Assembly: GCF_946479605.1 (NCBI RefSeq)
Contig: NZ_CAMLGT010000005.1
Coordinates: 1 to 42,173, forward strand
Length of the DNA stretch: 42,173 nt
Source: an uncultured Lacibacter sp.
GTDB lineage: Bacteria > Bacteroidota > Bacteroidia > Chitinophagales > Chitinophagaceae
Reading direction: 5' to 3'
Shown: one piece after another, positions 1 through 8,400 of the stretch
How the letters are laid out: every line of letters starts with the position of its first letter
Numbering within the stretch: position 1 is the first letter of the stretch
Notes under the pieces: generated by a model
Seen by the model: only the letters and a program-made list of their open reading frames with translations
The model's database searches: none
What the model was told of the DNA's origin: nothing
Position numbers and translations under genes: made by a program

Positions 1-356
1 GGCAGTTGGAAGTTAGAGCCCGTGACTTATATAATGAACCTGCATTATTTTTCCGGCTCAAACGAAACACATCTTATTCTGCAATCTCCTTTACAAACAG
101 AAAGAGAAGGTAAACAGGAAAATAATAAGCAAACCTATAAATCCCAGTCATCAGGCGGATCTCTTATTGACAACCCGCCGGGACTTAAAACAGGATTTGA
201 AAACAAATCGCTAAAAAACAGCTTTGCTCCTTAACAACCAACAAACAGGCAACTTCAACTAAAACATCGCAAAACAATGCGATAGCAGGTAGCAGGAGTT
301 GATTTTTTACAAATCAACAGCAATTTGAATTTGCGTGAGCAGATGAGCACAGCAGA
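1..356. other. Intergenic region at window edge, no convincing gene
   Basis: This stretch lies downstream of mnmE. It holds two small perfect hairpins: a 6-bp stem at 266-271/278-283 and an 8-bp stem at 298-305/311-318. Neither has a T tract on the minus strand, so neither is a clear terminator for mnmE. A plus-strand frame is open from the window edge to 234 but has only a GTG start, and its low-complexity polar product is not recognised. It could be the tail of a gene lying to the left. Confidence 0.4.
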
Positions 357-1736
357 TTATTTTCCGATACAAAACTTACTAAAGATATAATCCAACCGAT
401 CTTCATTTGTAATCTCACCTGTTATATCACCTAAAAAGTGTAAACAACGGCGAATGTCCAATGCTAGCAGATCACCGGGTAAATTATTATCAAGTCCTGC
501 CTTTATATCAGTAAGTGATTTTTCAACTTCCTGCAAGGCTGCATAGTGTCTTGAATTGGTAACAATCGTGTTTTCTGTTTGCACTGTTCCCTGTACTACT
601 TTATCTGTCAAGCGCTCTTTCAGCACATCAATGTGCCTGTGCGATTTTGCAGCAATAAACAATACCTCATCGCCGGAAAATTTTTGCTGGGCAGCATCCT
701 CTCCCATCACATCTACTTTGTTTCCGATGAGCAGGTAATTTTTATTCTGTTGTTGCACCTGCAGCAATGCCGCTTCCAGTTCTGTTTGCGACTCTGCGTT
801 CACATCAAACAGATAAAGTACAAGATCGGCCTGCTGCATTTTTTCCATGCTCTTTTCAACACCTATCACTTCAATGGCATCTGTACTCTTACGAATACCT
901 GCTGTATCGATAAGCCGGAAAAGGATACCGTTAATATTCAACACTTCTTCAATCGTATCTCTTGTTGTACCTGCTATGTCGCTTACTATCGCTCTATTCT
1001 CATTCAGCAATGTATTCAGCAAAGTGGATTTGCCGGCATTGGGTTTGCCAACTATTGCTACGCTTACACCATTCTTGATGACATTACCTAACTGAAAAGA
1101 TTGTAAAAGCTCAGCAGTTACCTTCTGCGAATGCTGGATAAGTTCATGAAATTTTGAACGGTCTGCAAACTCAACATCTTCCTGGCTAAAATCAAGTTCC
1201 AGTTCAATCAACGCTGAAAAAGAAATCAATTGCTCCCTCAACTCTTTTAATACAGTTGAAAATCCACCACGTATATTATGCAATGCTGTTTTTTGAGATG
1301 CTTCAGTATTACTTGCTATCAGGTCTGCAACAGCTTCGGCCTGCGTAAGATCAAGTTTACCTTTCAGAAAAGCTCTTTGTGTAAACTCGCCCGGTTTTGC
1401 TAAACGGGCACCATATTTTACAATGGTATTGATTACCTGTTCTTGTATAAATGGTGAGCCATGGCAGGAAATTTCAATCACATCTTCACCCGTATAACTT
1501 TTCGGATTTTTAAACAGCGATACGACAACTTCATCAAGGACCTTTTCTTCATCCTTCAATAAACCCACATGAATTGTATGCGACGCTTGCTTAGCAAGGT
1601 CTTTTGAAGGAAATATGCGGTTCACAATATCAATTGCATTAGGACCACTTAAACGAATTACGCCAATAGCACCAACGCCGTGCGGTGTTGCAAGCGCAAC
1701 AATTGTATCGTCCCAACCAGATAATTTTCCAAGCAT
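357..1736 (-). CDS. mnmE: tRNA uridine-5-carboxymethylaminomethyl(34) synthesis GTPase MnmE
   Basis: MnmE works with MnmG to modify the wobble uridine (U34) of certain tRNAs in the cytoplasm, using tetrahydrofolate, GTP and potassium. The 459-residue product has the family's usual length. The N-terminal folate-binding domain includes ATPHGVGAIGVIRLSGP. The helical region is interrupted by a G domain with the P loop GKPNAGKST (about residues 229-237), TTRD, DTAG and the G4 motif GNKVD. The C-terminal tetrapeptide CIGK carries the conserved catalytic cysteine. The gene starts at an ATG 41 bp after the third exbD. A TATTTTTG promoter element ends 4 nt before that ATG, so it may be transcribed independently and without a leader. 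Confidence 0.97.
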   Translation of the reverse strand: MLGKLSGWDDTIVALATPHGVGAIGVIRLSGPNAIDIVNRIFPSKDLAKQASHTIHVGLLKDEEKVLDEVVVSLFKNPKSYTGEDVIEISCHGSPFIQEQVINTIVKYGARLAKPGEFTQRAFLKGKLDLTQAEAVADLIASNTEASQKTALHNIRGGFSTVLKELREQLISFSALIELELDFSQEDVEFADRSKFHELIQHSQKVTAELLQSFQLGNVIKNGVSVAIVGKPNAGKSTLLNTLLNENRAIVSDIAGTTRDTIEEVLNINGILFRLIDTAGIRKSTDAIEVIGVEKSMEKMQQADLVLYLFDVNAESQTELEAALLQVQQQNKNYLLIGNKVDVMGEDAAQQKFSGDEVLFIAAKSHRHIDVLKERLTDKVVQGTVQTENTIVTNSRHYAALQEVEKSLTDIKAGLDNNLPGDLLALDIRRCLHFLGDITGEITNEDRLDYIFSKFCIGK

Positions 1737-1740
1737 GCTG

Positions 1741-1748
1741 CAAAAATA
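1741..1748 (-). promoter_or_regulatory. Putative Bacteroidota -7 element for mnmE
   Basis: On the minus strand this reads TATTTTTG, an exact match to the Bacteroidota TAnnTTTG element. It ends 4 nt before the mnmE ATG, so transcription would begin at or next to the start codon. No good -33 TTTG is seen at the expected spacing. The motif match is direct; promoter activity is inferred. Confidence 0.45.
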
Positions 1749-1777
1749 ACCCGATACATGAGATTCACCATGTTCAT

Positions 1778-2242
1778 CTACTTTTTGTCGTCCATCAGCA
1801 CATATTTTTTAATACCAGTAATGGTCATTTCGTCCAGCATATCCACAACCTCTTTATAGTTGGTTTGAGCAGTTGGTTTAATCAGCACCGTGTACTGTTC
1901 ATCGTTTCCTGCCTGTGCAATAATACGCTTGCGCTTTTCAAGCAGGTGCTCACGCAATGATGGTTTGCCATAAAGAAAGGCAGTACCCTTTGCAAGCACG
2001 TTCGTTTCATTTCCTTCCAGATAATCAACAGCACCATTTGCATGCATGGTAAGGGTGATGGTAGATGATAAAGGAGACAATGTACCATCTCCTTCATCAG
2101 GCAAGTGTAAACCAAATGCTTTTGGTTCCAATAAAGAAGTTGTAAAAATGAAAAAAGTGATCAGCAGAAACCCGAGGTCAACCATTGGTGCAAAGTCGAT
2201 GCGGATGTTTCTTTTCCCGGAGTTGTTTTCTATTGCAGCCAT
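1778..2242 (-). CDS. ExbD/TolR-family biopolymer transport protein (third copy)
   Basis: ExbD-type proteins form, with ExbB, the inner-membrane motor that uses proton motive force to drive TonB. This 154-residue protein has a short cytoplasmic N terminus, one membrane helix starting at APMVDLGFLLITFFIFTT with the expected proton-carrying Asp (residue 22), and a periplasmic domain ending in the usual VVDMLDEM block. It is clearly a paralogue of the ExbD at 3261-3818, sharing the MVDLGFLLITFFIFTT and SPKAF/EPKAF regions. It follows tonB but is separated from it by a strong terminator at 2325-2346, so its expression may differ from the main cluster. Confidence 0.9.
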   Translation of the reverse strand: MAAIENNSGKRNIRIDFAPMVDLGFLLITFFIFTTSLLEPKAFGLHLPDEGDGTLSPLSSTITLTMHANGAVDYLEGNETNVLAKGTAFLYGKPSLREHLLEKRKRIIAQAGNDEQYTVLIKPTAQTNYKEVVDMLDEMTITGIKKYVLMDDKK

Positions 2243-2324
2243 AATTGTTGTTTTTATTTAGATGGCTAATGCAATGAATTCCATACAATGAAAAACGTTG
2301 TTCTGAATGGCTGTAAAAAAAAGT

Positions 2325-2346
2325 CCCCATCGGTAAACCGATGGGG
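2325..2346 (-). terminator. Rho-independent terminator after tonB
   Basis: A perfect 9-bp stem, CCCCATCGG with CCGATGGGG, closes a 4-nt loop. On the minus strand it is followed within two bases by a run of eight T residues (plus-strand A run at 2315-2322). It should end the exbB-exbD-exbD-tonB transcript before the third exbD. Confidence 0.85.
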
Positions 2347-2381
2347 AGCTTGCTTGTATATTCCTTCTTGAAAAGGTCTTG

Positions 2382-3209
2382 TTAGGGTTGTTCGTCTGGA
2401 AGACGGAACGTAATTTTTTGACGGCGCCATGCTTTTACCTGGCGACCGTTTTGAATAGCCGGAATCCATTTGGGTCCACGCTTAATAGCGTTTACCGCTA
2501 CTTCAGCCAGTTTAGAACCTTTCATGGTTAATGCTTCCACATTACTTACGTTACCTTCTTTATCCACGATAAACTGAACTTCACATGTACCGGCCTGTCC
2601 GTCGTCCACGAGGTCGTCAATATTTTTTTCAACCTCACGTTGTACATATTGGTTCCATTTACCTTCACCACCGGGGAACTGGGCTTCAACTTCCACTTTG
2701 GTAAATACCTGGTTAGGATCTTCTTTAGGAGCCTCCACTACTTTTGTTTCTTCTTCCACTTTTGGAGGGTTCACAACTTCAGGATCCTTAATACCTTCCT
2801 GGTCAATTTTACCTACGTTGGTAATTTCTTCCTGTTCTTTCACTTCATTTTTCTCCTCAAACTTTTCATCTTCTACGATTTTGGGAGGAGTAAACTTCGT
2901 GATCTCAATTTTTGGTGGTTCCTGCTTTGGAGGTGGCGGGGGAGGTGGCTCAATTTTTTGAGGCTCTTCCTGCTTAATGTCGGCCAAGGTTACATCCTGC
3001 ACCTTCACCTTGCTTTTGTCTTCCTTACCTACGCTGCGGCCTACAATTACACTGAGGAAAATCAGCAAAGCAACGCCTGCTGTGATCAATAATGCAATAG
3101 TTAACCTTCGCTGGTAATTTTTGCGGAGTTCATAAGCACCATATTCCTTATTCCTGCCATCGAACAGGATATCAAGAAAATCGGCACTTAGTATTTTATT
3201 TACTTCCAT
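2382..3209 (-). CDS. tonB: TonB family energy transducer
   Basis: This 275-residue protein should carry energy from the ExbB/ExbD motor to outer-membrane TonB-dependent receptors. The cytoplasmic N terminus holds the RNKEYGAYELRKNY motif typical of Bacteroidota TonB proteins. A single membrane helix lies at about residues 35-57. A Pro/Lys/Glu-rich periplasm-spanning section follows, with seven consecutive prolines. The C-terminal TonB domain (about 170-275) begins near FPGGEGKWNQYV and ends with RRQKITFRLP. It is the fourth gene of the exbB-exbD-exbD-tonB cluster. The protein at 27172-27999 is a paralogue with the same architecture. Confidence 0.93.
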   Translation of the reverse strand: MEVNKILSADFLDILFDGRNKEYGAYELRKNYQRRLTIALLITAGVALLIFLSVIVGRSVGKEDKSKVKVQDVTLADIKQEEPQKIEPPPPPPPKQEPPKIEITKFTPPKIVEDEKFEEKNEVKEQEEITNVGKIDQEGIKDPEVVNPPKVEEETKVVEAPKEDPNQVFTKVEVEAQFPGGEGKWNQYVQREVEKNIDDLVDDGQAGTCEVQFIVDKEGNVSNVEALTMKGSKLAEVAVNAIKRGPKWIPAIQNGRQVKAWRRQKITFRLPDEQP

Positions 3210-3260
3210 AATTAACAGTTGTGTTTAGTATTAGATGCGGATTGTTTAAAATTCCATACG

Positions 3261-3818
3261 TTATTGTCCGCCGGGTGCAGGTGCTCCACCACCTTCGGTA
3301 ACCTTGATCAGAGCATTCTCACCTTCGGCAATATCCACAATAGCGTAACGCTTAATTTCTAATATCTGCATCTCATCCAACATGTCTACCACGTTCTTAT
3401 AGTTAGCGTCATCATTTGGTTTAATGATCACAACAAAATCCTTTTCGGGGGTATTTTGCTTTTTACGTAACAACTCAGAGCGGATTTCTTTAAAGTTTGA
3501 TGATTTAAAGTTTGATCCGTCCGGCTGTAATTGTCCTTCGTAATAGTACACGTGGTTTTCTTTACTGAGCATTACCGTGAACGCACCTGAAGCCTTTGCC
3601 TGCGTTTGCTCTTCGTCCTTGGCGCTATCGTCAGGAACATTCAGCTTAAACGCTTTAGGGCTGCTGATGGTTGTGGTAAAGATGAAGAACGTAATGAGCA
3701 AGAACCCAAGATCCACCATGGGCGTCATGTCAACACGGGCATCTTTACGGGCCTGTTTCTTGACCCCCGGGCCTTTCTTATGGCCACCACCACCGGAATC
3801 CTGTCCTAAATCTGCCAT
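3261..3818 (-). CDS. ExbD/TolR-family biopolymer transport protein (second copy)
   Basis: This 185-residue ExbD-type subunit has a Gly/Lys-rich cytoplasmic N terminus, then DMTPMVDLGFLLITFFIFTT, which includes the proton-channel Asp (residue 36) and the single membrane helix. The periplasmic domain contains KNVVDMLDEMQILEIKRYA. The C terminus is Gly/Pro-rich. It sits between another exbD and tonB with 36- and 51-nt gaps and should be co-transcribed with them. Bacteroidota Exb systems often contain two different ExbD proteins, and the pairing here fits that. Confidence 0.92.
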   Translation of the reverse strand: MADLGQDSGGGGHKKGPGVKKQARKDARVDMTPMVDLGFLLITFFIFTTTISSPKAFKLNVPDDSAKDEEQTQAKASGAFTVMLSKENHVYYYEGQLQPDGSNFKSSNFKEIRSELLRKKQNTPEKDFVVIIKPNDDANYKNVVDMLDEMQILEIKRYAIVDIAEGENALIKVTEGGGAPAPGGQ

Positions 3819-3854
3819 TGTTCAATTTTTAAAAAGTTAAAGTATGCGTGCTTG

Positions 3855-4526
3855 TTATTTAGCCTGAGCATTATTCTTCTGGTAAAGTGGTGTTCCTACC
3901 GGTACACCTTCCATTGCAGTGATGAGTTTGAACGAGAAGATGCCATTCTTTTTAAATGCAGTAAGTACATTTTTAAAGTAAGGGTATTTCGTTGCATTGT
4001 CACCATTAAGCATAATGTTTGCAGGCTTTTTGCCACCTTTTCCTGTAATTAATGCATTCAGATAATCGTTCAACTGATTATTTAATGTGTCTGCTACAGG
4101 AATACCAGGTTGTTTGAATTTCTTGTAGTCTTCGTCACTTAAAGCCAAAAAGCTTTTTAGTTGACCTACAGGAACGCCAATACCTCCGGCGGAAAACTTG
4201 ATGAAGGTTGAAATTTCAGCAGGTGATAAGTTCAACCCTTTTTGCCTGCCTAAAACTTCTGCAGTGAGCTGAGCATTTTCTCTGCCCTCTTTATCAGCGC
4301 TGAAGCTGATAAAGACCCTGCCTTCATTATCAAATGTTACTTTGAATACATCCTTGTCTGCAACTTTATCAGAAGAAACAGATTTCGGATTTTCAATCTT
4401 CACCACTTCTGGTGGTTTGAACTTCGTTGCCAACATGAAGAATGTAAGGATCAGAAACGACACATCCACAAAGGCTGTCATATCCACCCATGTACTCTTC
4501 TTGGCTATTTTATTAAGTTTTGACAC
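3855..4526 (-). CDS. ExbD/TolR-family biopolymer transport protein (first copy, long form)
   Basis: This 223-residue ExbD-type subunit has the helix region DMTAFVDVSFLILTFFMLATK with the proton-channel Asp at residue 21. Its periplasmic part is longer than in the two neighbouring copies and includes a central insertion of about 70 residues around the SDEDYKKFKQPGIPVADTL region. The start is a GTG at 4526: no ATG occurs upstream before an in-frame TAA, and starting later would lose the cytoplasmic N terminus. It lies directly downstream of exbB. Confidence 0.88.
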   Translation of the reverse strand: MSKLNKIAKKSTWVDMTAFVDVSFLILTFFMLATKFKPPEVVKIENPKSVSSDKVADKDVFKVTFDNEGRVFISFSADKEGRENAQLTAEVLGRQKGLNLSPAEISTFIKFSAGGIGVPVGQLKSFLALSDEDYKKFKQPGIPVADTLNNQLNDYLNALITGKGGKKPANIMLNGDNATKYPYFKNVLTAFKKNGIFSFKLITAMEGVPVGTPLYQKNNAQAK

Positions 4527-4607
4527 TATCTTGAAAGTTTTGAATTATTAGATTCAGTTTCAACAAAATTCCATACACTGTCAGCCGTATTTACAGCTGG
4601 CGTAAGC

Positions 4608-5459
4608 TTATTTGTACTGAGTTGCAAAACTTTGTGTCAATGTGAAACTTGTTTCGTCAATACCATAAGTGATAGAGTCGATCTTAGTTGTAAACACATT
4701 GTACATGATCATCGCAAAAGATGATGTACCGATACCCAGTGCCGTGTTATACAAGGCTTCAGAGATACCTACCGCAAGCGCACTTGCATCACCACCACCA
4801 CCTTCGCTACCCAAGGCTCCGAAAGAACGGATCATACCCAATACAGTACCTAACAGGGCAATCAATGTTGCGAGTGAAGTGATCGTTGATAAGAATACCA
4901 GGTTTTTAGACAACATTGGTAATTCAAGAGCAGTTGCTTCCTCAACTTCTTTTTGAATAGCACCCACTTTCTGATCATGATCAAGACCTTCAGCTGTTGT
5001 CATTTCACGATATTTCTTTAACCCTGCTTTCATTACGTTTGCAACAGAACCTTTTTGCTTATCGCATTCTGCCAATGCAGCATCGATATTTTTATTAGCA
5101 AGGTGGTATTGCACTTTGCGGATGAAATCAGTAGCATTACCGGCACCCATTGCTTTGCTGATAGTGAGGAAACGCTCAATTGAGAATACAATAACCATCA
5201 GGAACAAACCAATAAGGAAAGGAACGATGATACCGCCTTCGTAGATCTTATTCAAGTCTCCTTTTGGACCATGATGCTTTGGCCAGAACCAACCTTCACC
5301 GGGCTTTTCAAAACCACTCGGGTTACCTAAGATAAGACGCCAAATAAAATAACCTGCAATAAGACACACGATGGGGGCAACCCAAGAGATAATGTTGCTG
5401 CTCTGCTTTGCTTGACCTGAAGTTGCAGCCTTTGCTGCCGTTGGTTTAGTTTCAGCCAT
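4608..5459 (-). CDS. exbB: MotA/TolQ/ExbB proton channel family protein
   Basis: ExbB is the pentameric inner-membrane channel of the TonB motor. This 283-residue protein has an Ala/Thr-rich N terminus, a first hydrophobic segment (about 25-45), an insertion with WFWPKHHGPKGD, a second helix (about 75-95), and the long cytoplasmic region. Two C-terminal helices contain the family's typical LATLIALLGTVLGMIRSF and GISEALYNTALG stretches. It is the first gene of the exbB-exbD-exbD-tonB cluster and is divergent from the metalloprotease across a 298-bp gap. That gap has no exact TAnnTTTG for exbB; TAACTTGT (5571-5578, minus) is the nearest match. Confidence 0.92.
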   Translation of the reverse strand: MAETKPTAAKAATSGQAKQSSNIISWVAPIVCLIAGYFIWRLILGNPSGFEKPGEGWFWPKHHGPKGDLNKIYEGGIIVPFLIGLFLMVIVFSIERFLTISKAMGAGNATDFIRKVQYHLANKNIDAALAECDKQKGSVANVMKAGLKKYREMTTAEGLDHDQKVGAIQKEVEEATALELPMLSKNLVFLSTITSLATLIALLGTVLGMIRSFGALGSEGGGGDASALAVGISEALYNTALGIGTSSFAMIMYNVFTTKIDSITYGIDETSFTLTQSFATQYK

Positions 5460-5757
5460 GACAATTGATTTTTTGGTTTTTAATTAAGTAAGTTTTAATT
5501 GTTTAATAGTGGTACAATTCTATGAAATTTCCTTTTCAACAAATCAAACCAATCCCGCTTAGTGGGTGGCACAAGTTAGGGAAATATTTATTTTCACCAA
5601 CTTCCAACCATTTTAATTTTTTGTGTTTGCACAGCAATCGTTTGTGCCGTTTATCACAATTGTCCATTCGTACCTCTCTATTTCCGTTCCCATTTTGTAT
5701 TTCTGCTGTTTTGGGTAATCCCGTTAACTTCAAACGATTTTTTAAACCAATTAAAGT

Positions 5758-8322
5758 ATGATGAAAAATGTAACTCTAGCTTCATTGCTGCTTGCAGGAT
5801 GCTTAACAGCAGCAGTGGGCCAAAACCGCCCGGGCGGTACAACCCCGGTAACAGGCGGGGCTCCCGGACAAATGCCGATGGGCATGCCTTCGGCACAACG
5901 TACAGCACCAAAGCCTTACAAAGATGTGATCACAGACAAGGCTAAAACTGATGAAGGTTTATTCAAGGTGCATTTCCTTGATGACAAATGGTATTTTGAA
6001 TTACCTGATTCTTTGCTCAACAGGGATATTCTTGTTGTAACACGTATTTCCAAATCTGCTTCCGGTCTCAGCAATGGCTTTTCAGGTTATGCCGGCGATA
6101 TTGTTAACAACAATGTGATCCGTTTTGAGAAAGGCCCCAACAACAGAATTTTCCTGAGAAGAGTTTCTTTCGATCAACGTGGTACAGATGAAAACGGGAT
6201 GTACAAAGCCGTGGTTAACTCAAACATTCAGCCAATTATGCAAACGTTCAACGTAAGTGCATTTGGCAGAGATTCGGTTACTAACACTCGTTCTACAGTT
6301 ATTGATATGACTGATTTTGTATCGGGCGATAATGATGTATTGTTCTTTAACCCGGGTTCAAAATCGAGCCTTCAGTTAGGTGCAATTCAACCCGACAAAT
6401 CATATATCAACACAATTAAATCGTACCCGATTAATATTGAAGTAAAAACGGTTAAAACATATACCCGTGGCGCAGCTCCCGGTGTACAGGCAAATCCGTT
6501 TGCAGCAGCTGGCAGAAGCGGCAACTTTACACTGGAACTGAACAGCTCCATTTTACTTTTACCAAAAACTCCGGCTAAGCCAAGATATTTTGATCCCCGT
6601 GTTGGTTACTTCACCCGTCGTTATACCGACTTTGATGCAAACCCACAAGGTGTAAAAGAAATTCAAATGGCTGTGCGCTGGAAACTGGAACCTAAAGATG
6701 AGGATATTGAAAAATACAAACGTGGTGAATTGGTTGAACCAAAAAACCCGATCATCTATTACATAGATCCTGCTACGCCAAAAAAATGGGTGAAATACCT
6801 CATTGATGGTGTAAACGACTGGCAGGCTGCTTTTGAAAAAGCAGGTTTCAAAAATGCTATCATGGGCAAGTTAGCCCCTACTCCGCAGGAAGACAGTACC
6901 TGGAGTTTAGAAGATGCACGTTTCAGCGCCATTGTTTACAAACCAAGTGAAGTGGCGAATGCAAGTGGTCCTAACGTTCACGATCCACGCAGCGGACAAA
7001 TTCTGGAAAGCCACATTAACTGGTATCATAATGTTATGAGCCTTTTACGCAACTGGTACTTTATTCAAACTGCAGCTGTTGATCCCGGTTCACGCAAAAT
7101 GATCTTTGAAGATGAACTCATGGGTCAGCTCATCCGTTTTGTATCATCACACGAAGTTGGTCATACACTTGGCCTTCGTCATAACTACGGTTCTTCTTCT
7201 ACCGTTCCTGTTGACAGTCTTCGTAACAAAGCATGGGTTGAAGCAAACGGCCACACGCCTTCTATTATGGACTATGCACGTTTCAACTATGTTGCACAGC
7301 CGGAAGATAATATCTCACGCCTTGGTTTGTTCCCACGCATTGGTGATTATGACAAATGGGCAATTGAATGGGGCTACCGCTGGATGCCTGATTACAAAAC
7401 TGCAGAAGCAGAAGTTCCTGTATTGCAAAAAATGACTACTGAACGTTTAAAGAATAAGCGTTTATGGTTTGGTACAGAAACAAACCCTGATGATCCCCGT
7501 TCACAAAACGAAGATTTAGGTAACGATGCAATGAAAGCAAGTAGCTATGGTATAAAAAACCTGCAGCGTATTGTGCCTAACCTCATCAACTGGACCAAAC
7601 AGCCAAACGAAAGCTATGATGGCTTAGATGAAATGTACAACCAGGTACAAACACAGTTTGGCCGTTACATGGGTCATGTTGCAAAAAACATTGGTGGTAT
7701 TTATGAAACACCAAAAATGACCGAACAGGATGGAGCGGTTTATGAGTTTACGCCTAAATCTGTACAGAAAGAAGCGATGACATTCCTGAATCAGCAACTG
7801 TTCAGTACACCAACATGGCTGATCAATAATGATATATTCAGCCGCACCGGTATCAATCCGCAAACGATCATCGGCATCAGGCAGGAAGCTATCCTCAACC
7901 GCATTGTAAGTTCATCAACCATGACCAAACTGTTTGCTGCAGAAGCTGCATTAGGCAACAATGCTTACAAAGCAACAGAAGTAATGGATGATCTTCGTCG
8001 TGGTATTTTCAGTGAAGTGTATAACCGTAAAGCAACAGACGTTTACCGCCGTAACCTGCAAAAGATGTTTGTTGAACGCATCATTTCATTGTTACCCGGT
8101 GGCGCATCACCACTTACATTGGGCGGTGGTATTAGCATCAGTTTCCAGGTATCGCCTTCGCTGAACGTAAAGAACACGGATGCGTATTCAATCCTGAAAG
8201 GAACATTGCGTACACTGCGTAACGATATTAAAGTTGCTCTGCCTTTAACAACAGACAACATGACGAAACTGCACTTGCAGGATTTGAGTGATCGTATCAC
8301 AGAAATTCTGGAAAAGAAATAA
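5758..8322 (+). CDS. Secreted zinc-dependent metalloprotease (DUF5117/DUF4953-type)
   Basis: This 854-residue protein looks like the large zinc metalloprotease family common in Bacteroidota, with DUF5117-type N-terminal and DUF4953-type catalytic regions. The zincin motif HEVGHTLGLRHN is at residues 465-476 (HExxHxxGxxH), followed by a downstream PSIMDYARFNYVAQPED Met-turn-like segment. The N terminus is a signal sequence. It can be read as a type I signal ending near AVGQ or as a lipobox LLAGC at residues 11-15. The start is the first of two consecutive ATG codons. It stands alone, divergent from exbB and convergent with the ABC permease. Its substrate is unknown. Confidence 0.88.
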   Translation: MMKNVTLASLLLAGCLTAAVGQNRPGGTTPVTGGAPGQMPMGMPSAQRTAPKPYKDVITDKAKTDEGLFKVHFLDDKWYFELPDSLLNRDILVVTRISKSASGLSNGFSGYAGDIVNNNVIRFEKGPNNRIFLRRVSFDQRGTDENGMYKAVVNSNIQPIMQTFNVSAFGRDSVTNTRSTVIDMTDFVSGDNDVLFFNPGSKSSLQLGAIQPDKSYINTIKSYPINIEVKTVKTYTRGAAPGVQANPFAAAGRSGNFTLELNSSILLLPKTPAKPRYFDPRVGYFTRRYTDFDANPQGVKEIQMAVRWKLEPKDEDIEKYKRGELVEPKNPIIYYIDPATPKKWVKYLIDGVNDWQAAFEKAGFKNAIMGKLAPTPQEDSTWSLEDARFSAIVYKPSEVANASGPNVHDPRSGQILESHINWYHNVMSLLRNWYFIQTAAVDPGSRKMIFEDELMGQLIRFVSSHEVGHTLGLRHNYGSSSTVPVDSLRNKAWVEANGHTPSIMDYARFNYVAQPEDNISRLGLFPRIGDYDKWAIEWGYRWMPDYKTAEAEVPVLQKMTTERLKNKRLWFGTETNPDDPRSQNEDLGNDAMKASSYGIKNLQRIVPNLINWTKQPNESYDGLDEMYNQVQTQFGRYMGHVAKNIGGIYETPKMTEQDGAVYEFTPKSVQKEAMTFLNQQLFSTPTWLINNDIFSRTGINPQTIIGIRQEAILNRIVSSSTMTKLFAAEAALGNNAYKATEVMDDLRRGIFSEVYNRKATDVYRRNLQKMFVERIISLLPGGASPLTLGGGISISFQVSPSLNVKNTDAYSILKGTLRTLRNDIKVALPLTTDNMTKLHLQDLSDRITEILEKK

Positions 8323-8341
8323 TCGTTTCAGAATTACGTAT

Positions 8342-8379
8342 AAAAGAGCGCCGCTTCAAATTGAAGCGGCGCTCTTTTT
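8342..8379. terminator. Bidirectional terminator between convergent genes
   Basis: A long, nearly perfect hairpin with AAAAGAGCGCCGCTTCAA in the left arm and its complement in the right arm lies 20 bp after the metalloprotease stop and 22 bp before the stop of the opposing permease gene. Both strands end in a T run (TTTTT on plus, TTTTA on minus), so it can end transcription from either side. Confidence 0.93.
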
Positions 8380-8400
8380 GTATTTAATAATAAACTCGCT

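Noticed and set aside
22..234. Plus-strand frame of 70 residues at the window edge
   Set aside because: It has only a GTG start, low-complexity polar composition and no recognisable motif. It may be the end of a gene outside the window, but it cannot be supported from this sequence.
579..1091. 170-residue frame opposite mnmE
   Set aside because: It lies entirely antisense to the well-supported mnmE gene, is Cys/His-rich in a random way and has no domain.
2640..3092. 150-residue Phe/Trp-rich frame opposite tonB
   Set aside because: It is the antisense reading of the Pro/Glu/Lys-rich linker; the composition is an artefact of that.
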